Assembly (NCBI GenBank): GCA_021732845.1 | Contig: JAKFUF010000005.1 | Coordinates: 1-64,000, forward strand | DNA length: 64,000 nt | Source of the DNA: Planctomycetaceae bacterium | Lineage (GTDB): Bacteria > Planctomycetota > Planctomycetia > Planctomycetales > Planctomycetaceae | Direction of reading: 5' to 3' | Part shown: positions 53,294 to 61,662 of the stretch, piece after piece | Position numbering within the stretch: the first letter of the stretch is position 1 | Layout of the letters: every line of letters starts with the position of its first letter | Translations under genes and position numbers: made by a program | Notes under the pieces: generated by a model | Databases searched by the model: none | The model's input: the letters and a program-made list of their open reading frames with translations, nothing else | Told to the model about the DNA's origin: nothing

Positions 53294-53308
53294 GGCAAAA
53301 ATCCCCCC

Positions 53309-53758
53309 TCAGCTAAACATCTGCCCTTCACCAGTCGGCTCAAAAGCATTGATGTAATGCCGGATCTCGGGCTCACCGGTCGCCGGCCAGAGGATGGCGA
53401 CGACATCAAACCGGGCGCGGCGTTCCAGCCAGTTGTGACGCTTGAGCCACGCCAACGCCAGACGGGTAAGCTGCGCCTGCTTCCGGCGGTCGACCGCCTC
53501 CACCGGATGTCCGGCGGCGGTCGATTCGCGGGTTTTGACCTCGACGAACACCACCGTCTGGTCAATGAAGGCGATCAGGTCGACTTCGCCCATCGCGGTC
53601 CGGTGCTGGCGGGCCAGAATCTTGTAGCCCCGCGCGGTGAGATAGGCCTCCGCGGCACGTTCGCCCCGATTGCCGAACGCCCGCAGCGCAGAAGACTGCG
53701 GCGGGCGTCTTAGTCGCTCCAGCCAGTCGCGGAGCCACCGCAGCACGTTACCCAACAC
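53309..53758 (-). CDS. yraN: YraN family (UPF0102) putative endonuclease
   Basis: 149 residues. [53 protein letters not shown] shows the family signature, with GEVDLI and VFVEVKTR forming the PD-(D/E)xK-like nuclease core. The GTG start overlaps the last bases of sufB, implying coupled translation; a TTG seven codons earlier is the alternative. Its role is poorly defined, with Holliday-junction or DNA-repair functions proposed. It is the last gene of the suf cluster. Confidence 0.85.
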   Translation of the reverse strand: MLGNVLRWLRDWLERLRRPPQSSALRAFGNRGERAAEAYLTARGYKILARQHRTAMGEVDLIAFIDQTVVFVEVKTRESTAAGHPVEAVDRRKQAQLTRLALAWLKRHNWLERRARFDVVAILWPATGEPEIRHYINAFEPTGEGQMFS

Positions 53759-55175
53759 TGCCTTCCATCTGCAGCTCAATTAGCTTGTTCATTTCCACGG
53801 CGTATTCCATCGGCAGTTCCTTCACCAGGGGCTCAATGAACCCGGTGACGATCATGGACGATGCTTCCGCCTCGCTCATGCCGCGGCTCATCAGGTAGAA
53901 GAGCTGCTCTTCGCCGATTTTGGAGACGCTGGCCTCGTGCTCGATGGTGACGTTGTCTTCATCGATCTCGATGTACGGGTAAGTGTCGCTGCGGCTCTGC
54001 GGATCCAGAATCAGCGCGTCACACACCACGTTCGACTTGCAGCCCGTGGCTCCGTTCACCACCTTGGCCAGCCCGCGGTAGCTGGCCCGTCCGCCTGCCC
54101 GCGAGATGCTCTTGGAGATGATGCGGCTGTAGGTGTCGGGGGCACAATGCACCATCTTGGCACCAGCGTCCTGGTGCTGACCCTTGCCGGCGAAGGCGAT
54201 CGACAGCGTTTCGCCACGGGCACCTGGCTCCATCAGGTAGATGGCCGGATACTTCATGGTGAGCTTCGAACCGAGGTTGCCGTCAACCCACTCCATCAGC
54301 GAGTCGCCGTAAGCCATGGCCCGCTTGGTGACGAGGTTGTAGACGTTGTTGGACCAGTTTTGGATCGTGGTATAGCGGCAGCGGGCGTTCCGCTTGACGA
54401 TGATTTCCACCACTGCCGAGTGCAGGCTGTTGCTGCTGTAGGTGGGCGCGGTACAGCCTTCGACGTAGTGCACCGAAGCGCCTTCGTCGACGATGATCAG
54501 CGTCCGCTCGAACTGGCCCATGTTCTGGGAGTTGATGCGGAAGTAGGCCTGCAGCGGGAAGTCGATCTTCACCCCCTTGGGGATGTAAATGAAAGACCCA
54601 CCCGACCAGACGGCTGAATTCAGGGCGGCGAACTTGTTGTCCGCCGAGGGGATGACCGAGCCGAAGTATTCGCGGAATAGATCTGGATGGTCACGCAGGG
54701 CCGAGTCGGTGTCGGTGAACAGCACGCCCTGCTTGGCCAGGTCTTCCTGCAAGCTGCCGTACACAACTTCCGACTCGTACTGGGCCTTCACACCCGACAG
54801 GTACTTCTTTTCGGCCTCGGGAATGCCGAGACGGTCGTAGGTCTTGCGAATGTCTTCCGGGACATCGTCCCAGCTCTTTTCCTGGCTGGCGGACGCCTTG
54901 ACGTAATAGAAAATGTCCTGGAAGTTCAGCTCGCTCATGTCGCCGCCCCAGGACGGCATCGGCTTGCTGAAGAAAATGTCCAGGGCGTCGAGGCGGAATT
55001 GCCGCATCCAGGCGGGTTCGCCCTTCATTTCCGAGATCTGGCCAACGATCTCTTTATCGAGCCCTTTGCGGCTAGTGAAGACGTACTTGTCGGTCGGATC
55101 GTTGAAGCCATAGGCGTAATCGCCAATGCTGACATCGTCCTTGACAGCGACATCGTCCTTAAGATCGGTAGCCAC
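53748..55175 (-). CDS. sufB: Fe-S cluster assembly protein SufB
   Basis: 475 residues. The sequence runs through FYYVKAS..., [87 protein letters not shown] and the C-terminal [37 protein letters not shown], all hallmarks of SufB. It is the scaffold of the SUF system, normally in a SufBC2D complex. The start is GTG, with GGGA nine bases upstream. SufC lies upstream; no SufD or SufS is in the window. Confidence 0.96.
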   Translation of the reverse strand: MATDLKDDVAVKDDVSIGDYAYGFNDPTDKYVFTSRKGLDKEIVGQISEMKGEPAWMRQFRLDALDIFFSKPMPSWGGDMSELNFQDIFYYVKASASQEKSWDDVPEDIRKTYDRLGIPEAEKKYLSGVKAQYESEVVYGSLQEDLAKQGVLFTDTDSALRDHPDLFREYFGSVIPSADNKFAALNSAVWSGGSFIYIPKGVKIDFPLQAYFRINSQNMGQFERTLIIVDEGASVHYVEGCTAPTYSSNSLHSAVVEIIVKRNARCRYTTIQNWSNNVYNLVTKRAMAYGDSLMEWVDGNLGSKLTMKYPAIYLMEPGARGETLSIAFAGKGQHQDAGAKMVHCAPDTYSRIISKSISRAGGRASYRGLAKVVNGATGCKSNVVCDALILDPQSRSDTYPYIEIDEDNVTIEHEASVSKIGEEQLFYLMSRGMSEAEASSMIVTGFIEPLVKELPMEYAVEMNKLIELQMEGSVG

Positions 55176-55307
55176 GGTATCTATTCCCTTTTTCGGATGG
55201 GGCAGAACCCACCGCTATGGATTTCTTCCAACTTGAAGATGCTGCGACCCTTGTCGGCCGGTGAAGTCCGCAGTGAGATTCACCGAATGACATGGCAATT
55301 TTCTGAC

Positions 55308-56144
55308 TTATTTGGCCCCGGTCGCTTCCAGCTTTCCCTTCGCCTCTTCCGCCGCCCGGGCTTCCTCTTCGGCGGCGTCCGGGTGGCGGGCACGCACGTT
55401 GGCATACCCATGATCGTGCAGTTCCTGCGCCAGCGAAGCGTCGCCGTTTTCCACGATCCGGCCAGCGAGAATCACGTGTGTCTGTGAAGGCCGGTTGAAC
55501 TCCAGCAGCCGTTCGTGGTGGGTGATGATGATCACACCCATGTCCGGACCGGTCAGACGGGCCAGGGATTCGCTCACGAACCGCACGGCGTCGCTGTCGA
55601 GTCCGGAGTCTGTTTCGTCCAGAATGGCGAACTTGGGACGGAGCATCGCCAGTTGCAGAATCTCCATCCGCTTCTTTTCGCCGCCCGAAAAACCGTCGTT
55701 GAGGTACCGCCGGGCGAACTCCAGGTCCATGTTCAACTCAGTCATCCGCTGCTTGAGTTCCTTGCGGAACGCGGCCATTGGGATGAGGCCCTCGCCCTCT
55801 TTGCGATTTGGATTGCGGACGTTCGAAACAGCATGGCGCAGGAAGTCGGCCACCTTCACGCCGGGAATGGTCACCGGATACTGGAACGCCAGGAACAGGC
55901 CGAGACGAGCCCGACCATCGGCTTCAAGCGCCAGAATATCGACGCCATCGATCGAGACTTTGCCGTCCGTGACTTCGTACTTGGGGTGGCCCATCAGCGC
56001 GTAGGCCAGCGTGCTCTTGCCCGAGCCGTTCGGACCCATCAATGCGTGGACTTCGCCCTGCCTCACCTCCAGGTCTACACCCTTGAGGATCGGCTTGCCG
56101 CCGACAGACACGCACAGGTTCTCGATCTTCAGCACCGAAGCCAT
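55308..56144 (-). CDS. sufC: Fe-S cluster assembly ATPase SufC
   Basis: 278 residues. Walker A is GPNGSGKSTLAYALMGHP near 38, the signature GFSGGEKKRMEILQLA near 150 and Walker B FAILDETDSGLDSDAVRFV near 172, the exact SufC form. It energises the SufBC(D) scaffold. The ATG giving MASVLKIENL is chosen over an upstream in-frame start. The C-terminal 25 residues are a Glu/Ala/Lys-rich extension beyond the usual end (about 250 residues). Transcribed before sufB with a 130-bp gap. Confidence 0.96.
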   Translation of the reverse strand: MASVLKIENLCVSVGGKPILKGVDLEVRQGEVHALMGPNGSGKSTLAYALMGHPKYEVTDGKVSIDGVDILALEADGRARLGLFLAFQYPVTIPGVKVADFLRHAVSNVRNPNRKEGEGLIPMAAFRKELKQRMTELNMDLEFARRYLNDGFSGGEKKRMEILQLAMLRPKFAILDETDSGLDSDAVRFVSESLARLTGPDMGVIIITHHERLLEFNRPSQTHVILAGRIVENGDASLAQELHDHGYANVRARHPDAAEEEARAAEEAKGKLEATGAK

Positions 56145-56287
56145 GGTTTCCGTTCGCGTTACTGATTCACTGCGCACCGCAAGCGTCGCCTGCGAGCGGT
56201 CAGCTCGTGTTTTTCCAGTGAACGGCCAAGGAGCGAACCTGCGTCACCACAGGCAGCCGTTCACAAACTTCGCTTCATCATCCGGCT

Positions 56288-56839
56288 TCAGACTTCAACA
56301 GTCTGTGGTACCGCCACATAACCGCTGTGATGCGGAACCGGCAGTTGATCGACAGCACCGCGGGCAATCCGCTTGGCCTTGATCTTGTCCTGGACCCGCA
56401 TCAACCCTTCCAGCAGCGCTTCCGGACGCGGTGGGCAGCCGGGAACGTACACATCCACCGGCACCACCAGGTCGACACCCTTCACGACGTGATAGCCATA
56501 CTTGAAGTACGGGCCGCCACCGACCGTGCAGGCTCCCATGGCGATCACATACTTCGGATCGGGCATCTGCTCGTACAACCGGCGGACGCGGCTGGCCATT
56601 TTGTAGGTCACCGTTCCGGCGACGATCATCAGATCGGCCTGCCGCGGCGTCGCCCGGAAGGCACCCGCGCCAAACCGGTCCATGTCGTAGCGGCTGGCAC
56701 CCGCGGCCATCATCTCGATGGCACAGCAGGCCAGACCGAACGTCATCGGCCAGATGCTGGACTGCCGCGCCCAGTTCGTCGCCTGCTCGATGGTGGTGAC
56801 CATCAGGTTTTCTTCAAATTTGCCGTCAATCCACGTCAT
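56288..56839 (-). CDS. nuoB: NADH-quinone oxidoreductase subunit B (NuoB-like)
   Basis: 183 residues. The [4Fe-4S] (N2) ligands are seen in [20 protein letters not shown] and [14 protein letters not shown]. The protein is full length for NuoB. It should be the N2-cluster subunit of complex I, but no other nuo gene adjoins it. It stands between sufR and sufC on the same strand, so it may be under Fe-S-responsive control. An orphan nuoB is unusual. Whether a second copy exists in a nuo operon elsewhere cannot be seen here. Confidence 0.92.
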   Translation of the reverse strand: MTWIDGKFEENLMVTTIEQATNWARQSSIWPMTFGLACCAIEMMAAGASRYDMDRFGAGAFRATPRQADLMIVAGTVTYKMASRVRRLYEQMPDPKYVIAMGACTVGGGPYFKYGYHVVKGVDLVVPVDVYVPGCPPRPEALLEGLMRVQDKIKAKRIARGAVDQLPVPHHSGYVAVPQTVEV

Positions 56840-56952
56840 GATGTTCTCACTGAGACCCACTTGTCACGGCCACCGCCATGCCATCGGCCACGATCCTGAC
56901 CAACTGACCACTCCACGGTCGATGCCAACCGCCTGCCCTGCGAACATAACCG

Positions 56953-57639
56953 TTACACTGGCACCACAGCAACCGTTCCCGTTGGAGATTCGCCCCGAAA
57001 CTCCGCGCCCGGGACGTGGCTCGCCGACCCAACCTCAAATTCACACCCGCGATGCCCGTCCATGCAGCATTGCGTCAGCTTCACCGGAACGCCGAGCACC
57101 TGCTCGAAGACATCCTGCTCAAGCTCACAGATTCCGCGATCTTCGTCCGCCAGCTCCTGGTAGGGGCAACTGTGTTCACGCAGGATGGGAAGCCCGGCCG
57201 TCCCGCCAACTTCCACGTCATACCCGTGGCCCACCAGCCCGTCACGCAACCGTCGCAGCCGTTCCGCGAGCTGCATGCCGTCCATCGAGCCAAACCGCTG
57301 CACCATCGCGTCCCGCACCCGCCCGGTCACCTGCTGCCGCACCGCGGGATCCTCGATTCGCTGGACTTCCCGCCACAGGATCAGAGCCAGATCGCCGTAG
57401 TTGTCGCCAAGCTGCCGCCGCGCCTTGACCGTCACTTCATACACATAATGTGGCCGACCGCGCCCGGCCCGAACCAGCCGCCGCCCAATCAGTCCGGCCC
57501 CCTCCAACCGCGTGAGCCGCTGCCGCACGGCGGTCGCCGTCACCCCCAGGTTGGCACCGATCTCCTGCACCGTCCCTGGACCGCTGCGGTGAAGATCCGC
57601 CAAAAACTGCGCGTCGGAACGCTCAAGCTGATTGTGCAT
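56953..57639 (-). CDS. sufR: SufR-like Fe-S-sensing transcriptional regulator
   Basis: 228 residues. A winged helix (TVQEIGANLGVTATAVRQRLTRLEGAGLIGRRLVRAGRGRPHYVYEVT) is followed by a helical dimer domain and a cysteine cluster: Cys158, Cys171 (separated by 12 residues), Cys191/192 and Cys199 in LTQCCMDGHRGCEF. This matches SufR, which binds an Fe-S cluster and represses suf genes. It is the first gene of the nuoB-sufC-sufB-yraN strand. A 10-bp direct repeat overlapping its start codon is a candidate operator. Confidence 0.88.
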   Translation of the reverse strand: MHNQLERSDAQFLADLHRSGPGTVQEIGANLGVTATAVRQRLTRLEGAGLIGRRLVRAGRGRPHYVYEVTVKARRQLGDNYGDLALILWREVQRIEDPAVRQQVTGRVRDAMVQRFGSMDGMQLAERLRRLRDGLVGHGYDVEVGGTAGLPILREHSCPYQELADEDRGICELEQDVFEQVLGVPVKLTQCCMDGHRGCEFEVGSASHVPGAEFRGESPTGTVAVVPV

Positions 57640-57741
57640 AATTGCTTACATCCGCCGACCCGCGCCTGCCGACCCTCACGGAATGTTGTTGCCTTTCCAG
57701 AATCTTAATGGGTATGCGTATTTTTGACAACCATAATTGCT
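57637..57741. promoter_or_regulatory. Direct repeats CATAATTGCT at the sufR promoter
   Basis: CATAATTGCT occurs at 57637-57646, overlapping the sufR start codon, and again at 57732-57741 in an AT-rich stretch. Two identical 10-bp sites 95 bp apart in an otherwise GC-rich region suggest binding by an autoregulator. The rest of the 303-bp gap to the plus-strand DUF1501 gene shows no gene. Confidence 0.5.
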
Positions 57742-57942
57742 AAAAATAATCTGAGTGAACCTTGCCTTCTATGCGGAGTCGGGTCTTGGCCTTGGGAGCG
57801 GTCACACCGTCAACCGCCCACCTGCGTGTTGATTGAGGTTGTTCCTGGTCGGGCTGGGACGTATCATATCAATTGTTATTGATGAACTTTGAAGTGTGGA
57901 AGGTACTCGGCGCGAAGCAGGGATTGGCGAGAGATCAAAACT

Positions 57943-59412
57943 GTGGCTCAACCAGCACTCACCACTTCGCGACGAACGTTCCTGGTTGCCTCGACGTGCG
58001 GCCTGGCGGGAATGTCGTTCGGCCAGCCGTTGGCGGCCGCGCCAGAAGTGAGCGAGGGATCCCGACAGCGGATGAAGAAGCGCAGCGAGCAAGATTTGCC
58101 AGTGACGGGTGGACAATCCGGTCGGGCGAAGTCGACAATCCTGTTCTTCCTCAGCGGCGGGGCTTCCCACATTGACCTGTGGGACATGAAGCCACAAGCT
58201 CCGGCAGAGTACCGCGGGCCGTTTCAACCGATTGCCACATCGGCACCCGGCGTGCAGCTCTGCGAGCACATGCCGCTGTTGGCCCGGCAGGCACATCATC
58301 TCGCGGTCGTCAACAGCGTTCGTGGCTCGGTCAGCACGAATGATCACCACGCTGGCTACTACTACAACCTGACCGGCCACGTTCCCGATCCGACGTTTCT
58401 GTCCCTGGGAAACAACCGCACGCCGTATGCGGATGACTGGCCTTGCATGGGGGCCGTCGTAGGAGCCAAGCGGTCACTGCATTCACACCTCCCGAATTTC
58501 ATCACCCTGCCGCAGAAGGAGGGCGCGCCGGCCTACACCCGCCCCGGACAGTTCGCGGCGAAACTGGGGCTGGAGTTTGATCCGCTGTATGTGGAGGGCG
58601 ACTCGAAAAACCCGCTGAAGTTTCAGGTTCCGGCACTGGTGCTGCAGGAGGGAACGACTGCGACCCGCCTGAACGACCGGCACACGCTGTTGCAAAGGCT
58701 CGATGAGACGCGGCGCGATTTTGACAGCAGTGCGGAGGCTCAGACTTGGAATGCCCAGCAGCAGCGGGCGATGTCGTTGCTGCTGTCGACCGGCACGACC
58801 ACGGCGTTTGACGTAACGCGTGAGCCACAGGCGTTGCGTGAACGGTACGGCGAGACCGTGAACGGCATGAGCCTGCTGGCGGCCCGGCGGCTGGTCGAGG
58901 CGGGTGTGCCGTTTATCACTGTCTTCTGGCGCGGCGACCCGGACAGGCTGAACAAGAAGTGTGCCAGCGGCGGTGGCTGGGACACCCATGGCAACAATTT
59001 TGGCTGTCTCAAGGAAGATTTGCTCCCCGAGTTTGACCGGGCTTATTCGACACTGATTGACGACCTGGCGGCGCGCGGGTTGCTTGACGAGACGCTGCTG
59101 TTGGTCACCAGTGAAATGGGGCGCAAGCCCAAGATTGGCGACCCGCGCAGCGGTGGCGTCAACGGAGCCGGCCGCGACCACTGGACGCACTGCCTGACGG
59201 ACCTGCTCGCCGGCGGCGGCATCCGCGGCGGGCAGACCTACGGGGCCAGCGACCGCTTCGCCGAGTACCCGGCCAGCAAACCAGTCACGCCCGCCGACAT
59301 CACCAAAACCGTTTATCATGCGATGGGCATTCACGACCTCGAGGCCCGCGACAGCCAGAACCGCCCCTACAGCCTGCAGGCCGAAGGGGATCCGATCCAT
59401 GAGCTGTTTTAA
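57943..59412 (+). CDS. DUF1501 domain-containing secreted protein
   Basis: 489 residues from a GTG with GAGAG upstream; an upstream TTG frame is unlikely. The twin-arginine signal is SRRTFLVASTCGLAGMSFGQPLAAA. Core blocks are SGGASHIDLWDMKP near 80, ASGGGWDTHGNNFGCLKEDLLPEFD near 345 and TSEMGRKPKIGD / GRDHWTHCLTDLLAGGG. The segment just after the signal (VSEGSRQRMKKRSEQ) is encoded by DNA resembling the REP-like repeat, so the mature N-terminus may be repeat-derived. Exported through Tat; function unknown. Confidence 0.9.
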   Translation: MAQPALTTSRRTFLVASTCGLAGMSFGQPLAAAPEVSEGSRQRMKKRSEQDLPVTGGQSGRAKSTILFFLSGGASHIDLWDMKPQAPAEYRGPFQPIATSAPGVQLCEHMPLLARQAHHLAVVNSVRGSVSTNDHHAGYYYNLTGHVPDPTFLSLGNNRTPYADDWPCMGAVVGAKRSLHSHLPNFITLPQKEGAPAYTRPGQFAAKLGLEFDPLYVEGDSKNPLKFQVPALVLQEGTTATRLNDRHTLLQRLDETRRDFDSSAEAQTWNAQQQRAMSLLLSTGTTTAFDVTREPQALRERYGETVNGMSLLAARRLVEAGVPFITVFWRGDPDRLNKKCASGGGWDTHGNNFGCLKEDLLPEFDRAYSTLIDDLAARGLLDETLLLVTSEMGRKPKIGDPRSGGVNGAGRDHWTHCLTDLLAGGGIRGGQTYGASDRFAEYPASKPVTPADITKTVYHAMGIHDLEARDSQNRPYSLQAEGDPIHELF

Positions 59413-59458
59413 CGTGTGGAGCCGCTTCCAACCCAAATTTGGCGGCAGGGCGCAAGCC

Positions 59459-59723
59459 CTCGTTGTTACACACAAGTCGAGCAAAAGTTTGTTTTCCGCA
59501 TTGTCATCGACGTGACGGGAGGGCTTGGCTCCTGCCGAGCCGGGAGCAACCAACGACCGGGCTTTTTTGTTGCGAAAAATGCGTCATTTGCCTGGCCGCG
59601 ATGACCGGGATCAGCGCGCACCGTTCCCCGCGGCTCAGCAGGAGCTGGAGCCCTCCCGCACCGTCGCCCCGTGGGTCGGCGCCATGAAATCCACGATGTC
59701 GGCAACTTGTGTGTGACAACGAG
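59459..59723. mobile_element. MITE-like element, copy 2
   Basis: 265 bp. The ends are CTCGTTGTTACACACAAGT and ACTTGTGTGTGACAACGAG (one mismatch). The 10 bases GGCGCAAGCC flank it on both sides (59449-59458 and 59724-59733). The interior has the same hairpin family as copy 1 (GACGTGACGGGAGGGC...GAGCCCTCCCGCACCGTCG), and the end sequences show it lies in reverse orientation to copy 1. It occupies most of the 435-bp gap between two DUF1501 genes; nothing else is seen there. Confidence 0.82.
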
Positions 59724-59847
59724 GGCGCAAGCCCTCCGGTACTGGCCGGGCGAAGTGTTAGAAATCAATAACCGGACGGCTCGCGCCGTGCCGCTAAAAC
59801 TGGCATGATCATCGATCTTGAATGAATGCGGGATAGAGGCATCGGAC

Positions 59848-61263
59848 ATGAGTTCACCACGCATCCACCGCCACACACTGGGCCTCTCCCGGCGCGAACT
59901 GCTGCAGGTTGGCTATTCGGGACTATTCGGCCTGGGGCTGCCCACGCTGCTCGCCCAGCAGGCGTGTGCCAAGGCCACTTCTTCCGAGACCACGCGGCCC
60001 GGAGTGAAGCGGGCCCGCAGTGTGATTTTGATTTTCCTCACCGGCGCGCCCAGTCATCTCGACATGTTCGATTTGAAGCCGGAGGCGGCCGCCGAAGTCC
60101 GTGGCTCATTTCAGCCGATTGCCACGCGCACGCCGGGGATGGATGTCTGCGAACACCTGCCCCGGCTGGCCGCGCTGTCGGACAAGTACGCGGTCATCCG
60201 CTCGATGACGCACGGGTTGCCGAGCCACGAGCATGCGACGCACATGCTGCTGACCGGCATCAACAAGATGCCGGTGGGCTCGACGCACATGGCCTCGCGC
60301 TCCGACTGGCCGTGCTATGCCTCGACGCTGGACTACCTGCGGCCCAGACATGACGGCATTCCCAACGGCGTGATGCTGCCGACGTATCTCAATAATGGCT
60401 ACGGGTTCTCGGGGCAAGATGCCGGCTTCCTGGGAGCAAGGTACGACCCGTGGCACATCAAGCAGGATCCCAACGACCCCAAGTTCCGTATCGAGAACCT
60501 GAGCCTACCGGTGGGGATGACCGTCGATGCCCTCGCCCAGCGGCGCGAGCTATTGGCCCGGTTCAATGCCCAGTCAGAGGGCATTGACCGTGCCCGCCCG
60601 GTGGCCGAGTTCAACAGCTACCAGGATCAGGCGATGACGATCTTGACGGCCAGCGCCATCGGCCGCGCCTTCGCCATCGACCAGGAACCCGCCGCAGTCC
60701 GCGACAGCTACGGCCGGCACCAGTTCGGCCAGTCTCTGCTGTTGGCGCGGCGGCTCATGGAGGCCGGAGTCCCGATCGTGCAGGCCAACATGGGTTCGAT
60801 GAACAACTGGGACACCCACAACAGCAACTTCACGCAACTCAAAGACCGGCTGCTGCCGCCGCTCGACCAAGGGGTCTCCGCGCTGCTGGAGGATCTGGGA
60901 AGCTCGGGCCTGTTGGAAGAGACGCTGGTGGTGATGGTGGGTGAATTCGGCCGGACGCCCAAGATCGGCGGCAACGTCGGCACACCGAGCTACGTGCCCG
61001 ACGGACGCGACCATTGGGCCGGCGTGTTCTTCGCTCTCCTCGCCGGAGCCGGCGTGCGCGGCGGGCAGGTCCTTGGCAGTTCCGACAACATCGCCGCCTT
61101 CCCCGCGTCCAGCCCGTTCTATCCCGCCGACCTCGGCGCAACCATCTTCGCGTCTTTGGGAATCGACCCGCACAGAATCATCAAGGATCGACTCGGCCGC
61201 CCCATGTCGGCCAACGAAGGCGAGCTGATCGCGCAGCTTTTCAGCGGTGCTGCCAGCGCATAG
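59848..61263 (+). CDS. DUF1501 domain-containing secreted protein
   Basis: 471 residues. A twin-arginine-like signal is GLSRRELLQVGYSGLFGLGLPTLLAQQA. The core shows LTGAPSHLDMFDLKPEA near 70, MGSMNNWDTHNSNFTQLKDRLLPPLD near 330 and VGEFGRTPKIGGN / GRDHWAGVFFALLAGAG near 370-410. The first 10 codons of the longer open frame are dropped in favour of the ATG at MSSPRIHRH. A paralogue of the preceding DUF1501 gene, separated from it by the MITE-like element; the pair and the following PVC-type dehydrogenase share a strand. Confidence 0.92.
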   Translation: MSSPRIHRHTLGLSRRELLQVGYSGLFGLGLPTLLAQQACAKATSSETTRPGVKRARSVILIFLTGAPSHLDMFDLKPEAAAEVRGSFQPIATRTPGMDVCEHLPRLAALSDKYAVIRSMTHGLPSHEHATHMLLTGINKMPVGSTHMASRSDWPCYASTLDYLRPRHDGIPNGVMLPTYLNNGYGFSGQDAGFLGARYDPWHIKQDPNDPKFRIENLSLPVGMTVDALAQRRELLARFNAQSEGIDRARPVAEFNSYQDQAMTILTASAIGRAFAIDQEPAAVRDSYGRHQFGQSLLLARRLMEAGVPIVQANMGSMNNWDTHNSNFTQLKDRLLPPLDQGVSALLEDLGSSGLLEETLVVMVGEFGRTPKIGGNVGTPSYVPDGRDHWAGVFFALLAGAGVRGGQVLGSSDNIAAFPASSPFYPADLGATIFASLGIDPHRIIKDRLGRPMSANEGELIAQLFSGAASA

Positions 61264-61424
61264 TCGCGAGTGCACCCAGGCCGCCCTCTTTGAGATCCCA
61301 CATTCGCGACTCGACGCTCCAAAAGCGATCGAGACGAGCGGGGTGACGTCAGTCGTCGTTGGTACGCACCACTCGACGGAGGTGCTGGCGACATTCGAAA
61401 TTGAGCGGTGGCAATTTGCGGGGC

Positions 61425-61509
61425 GACGTGGCGGGAGGGCGAAGCTCCTGCTGAGCCGTGGTAAACAGTAGCTCGCGGCTTGGCAGGAGCCGCGCCCTCC
61501 CGCCAAATC
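61425..61509. repeat. Partial copy of the MITE hairpin
   Basis: GACGTGGCGGGAGGGCGAAG, then CTCCTGCTGAGCCG, a short spacer, and GGCAGGAGCCGCGCCCTCCCGCC match the internal hairpin of the two full elements. The 19-bp ends are absent. It lies in the 399-bp gap before the PVC-type dehydrogenase; the rest of the gap shows no gene. Confidence 0.7.
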
Positions 61510-61662
61510 GTTCGTGCAATCGAAACGAACTGTTTGTCACAGTTGTGTCCATCAACCACGACATCACACCCTTGGTAGACGGGTTCGAATCGGGTAACAC
61601 TCAATCGAGAATCCGTCTTCGAAAATCGAACATAGCAGCACCGCGCTCACTCGGGAGGCACC

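Noticed and set aside
59413-59847. A gene between the two DUF1501 genes
   Set aside because: The gap is almost entirely the second MITE-like copy with its flanking duplications.
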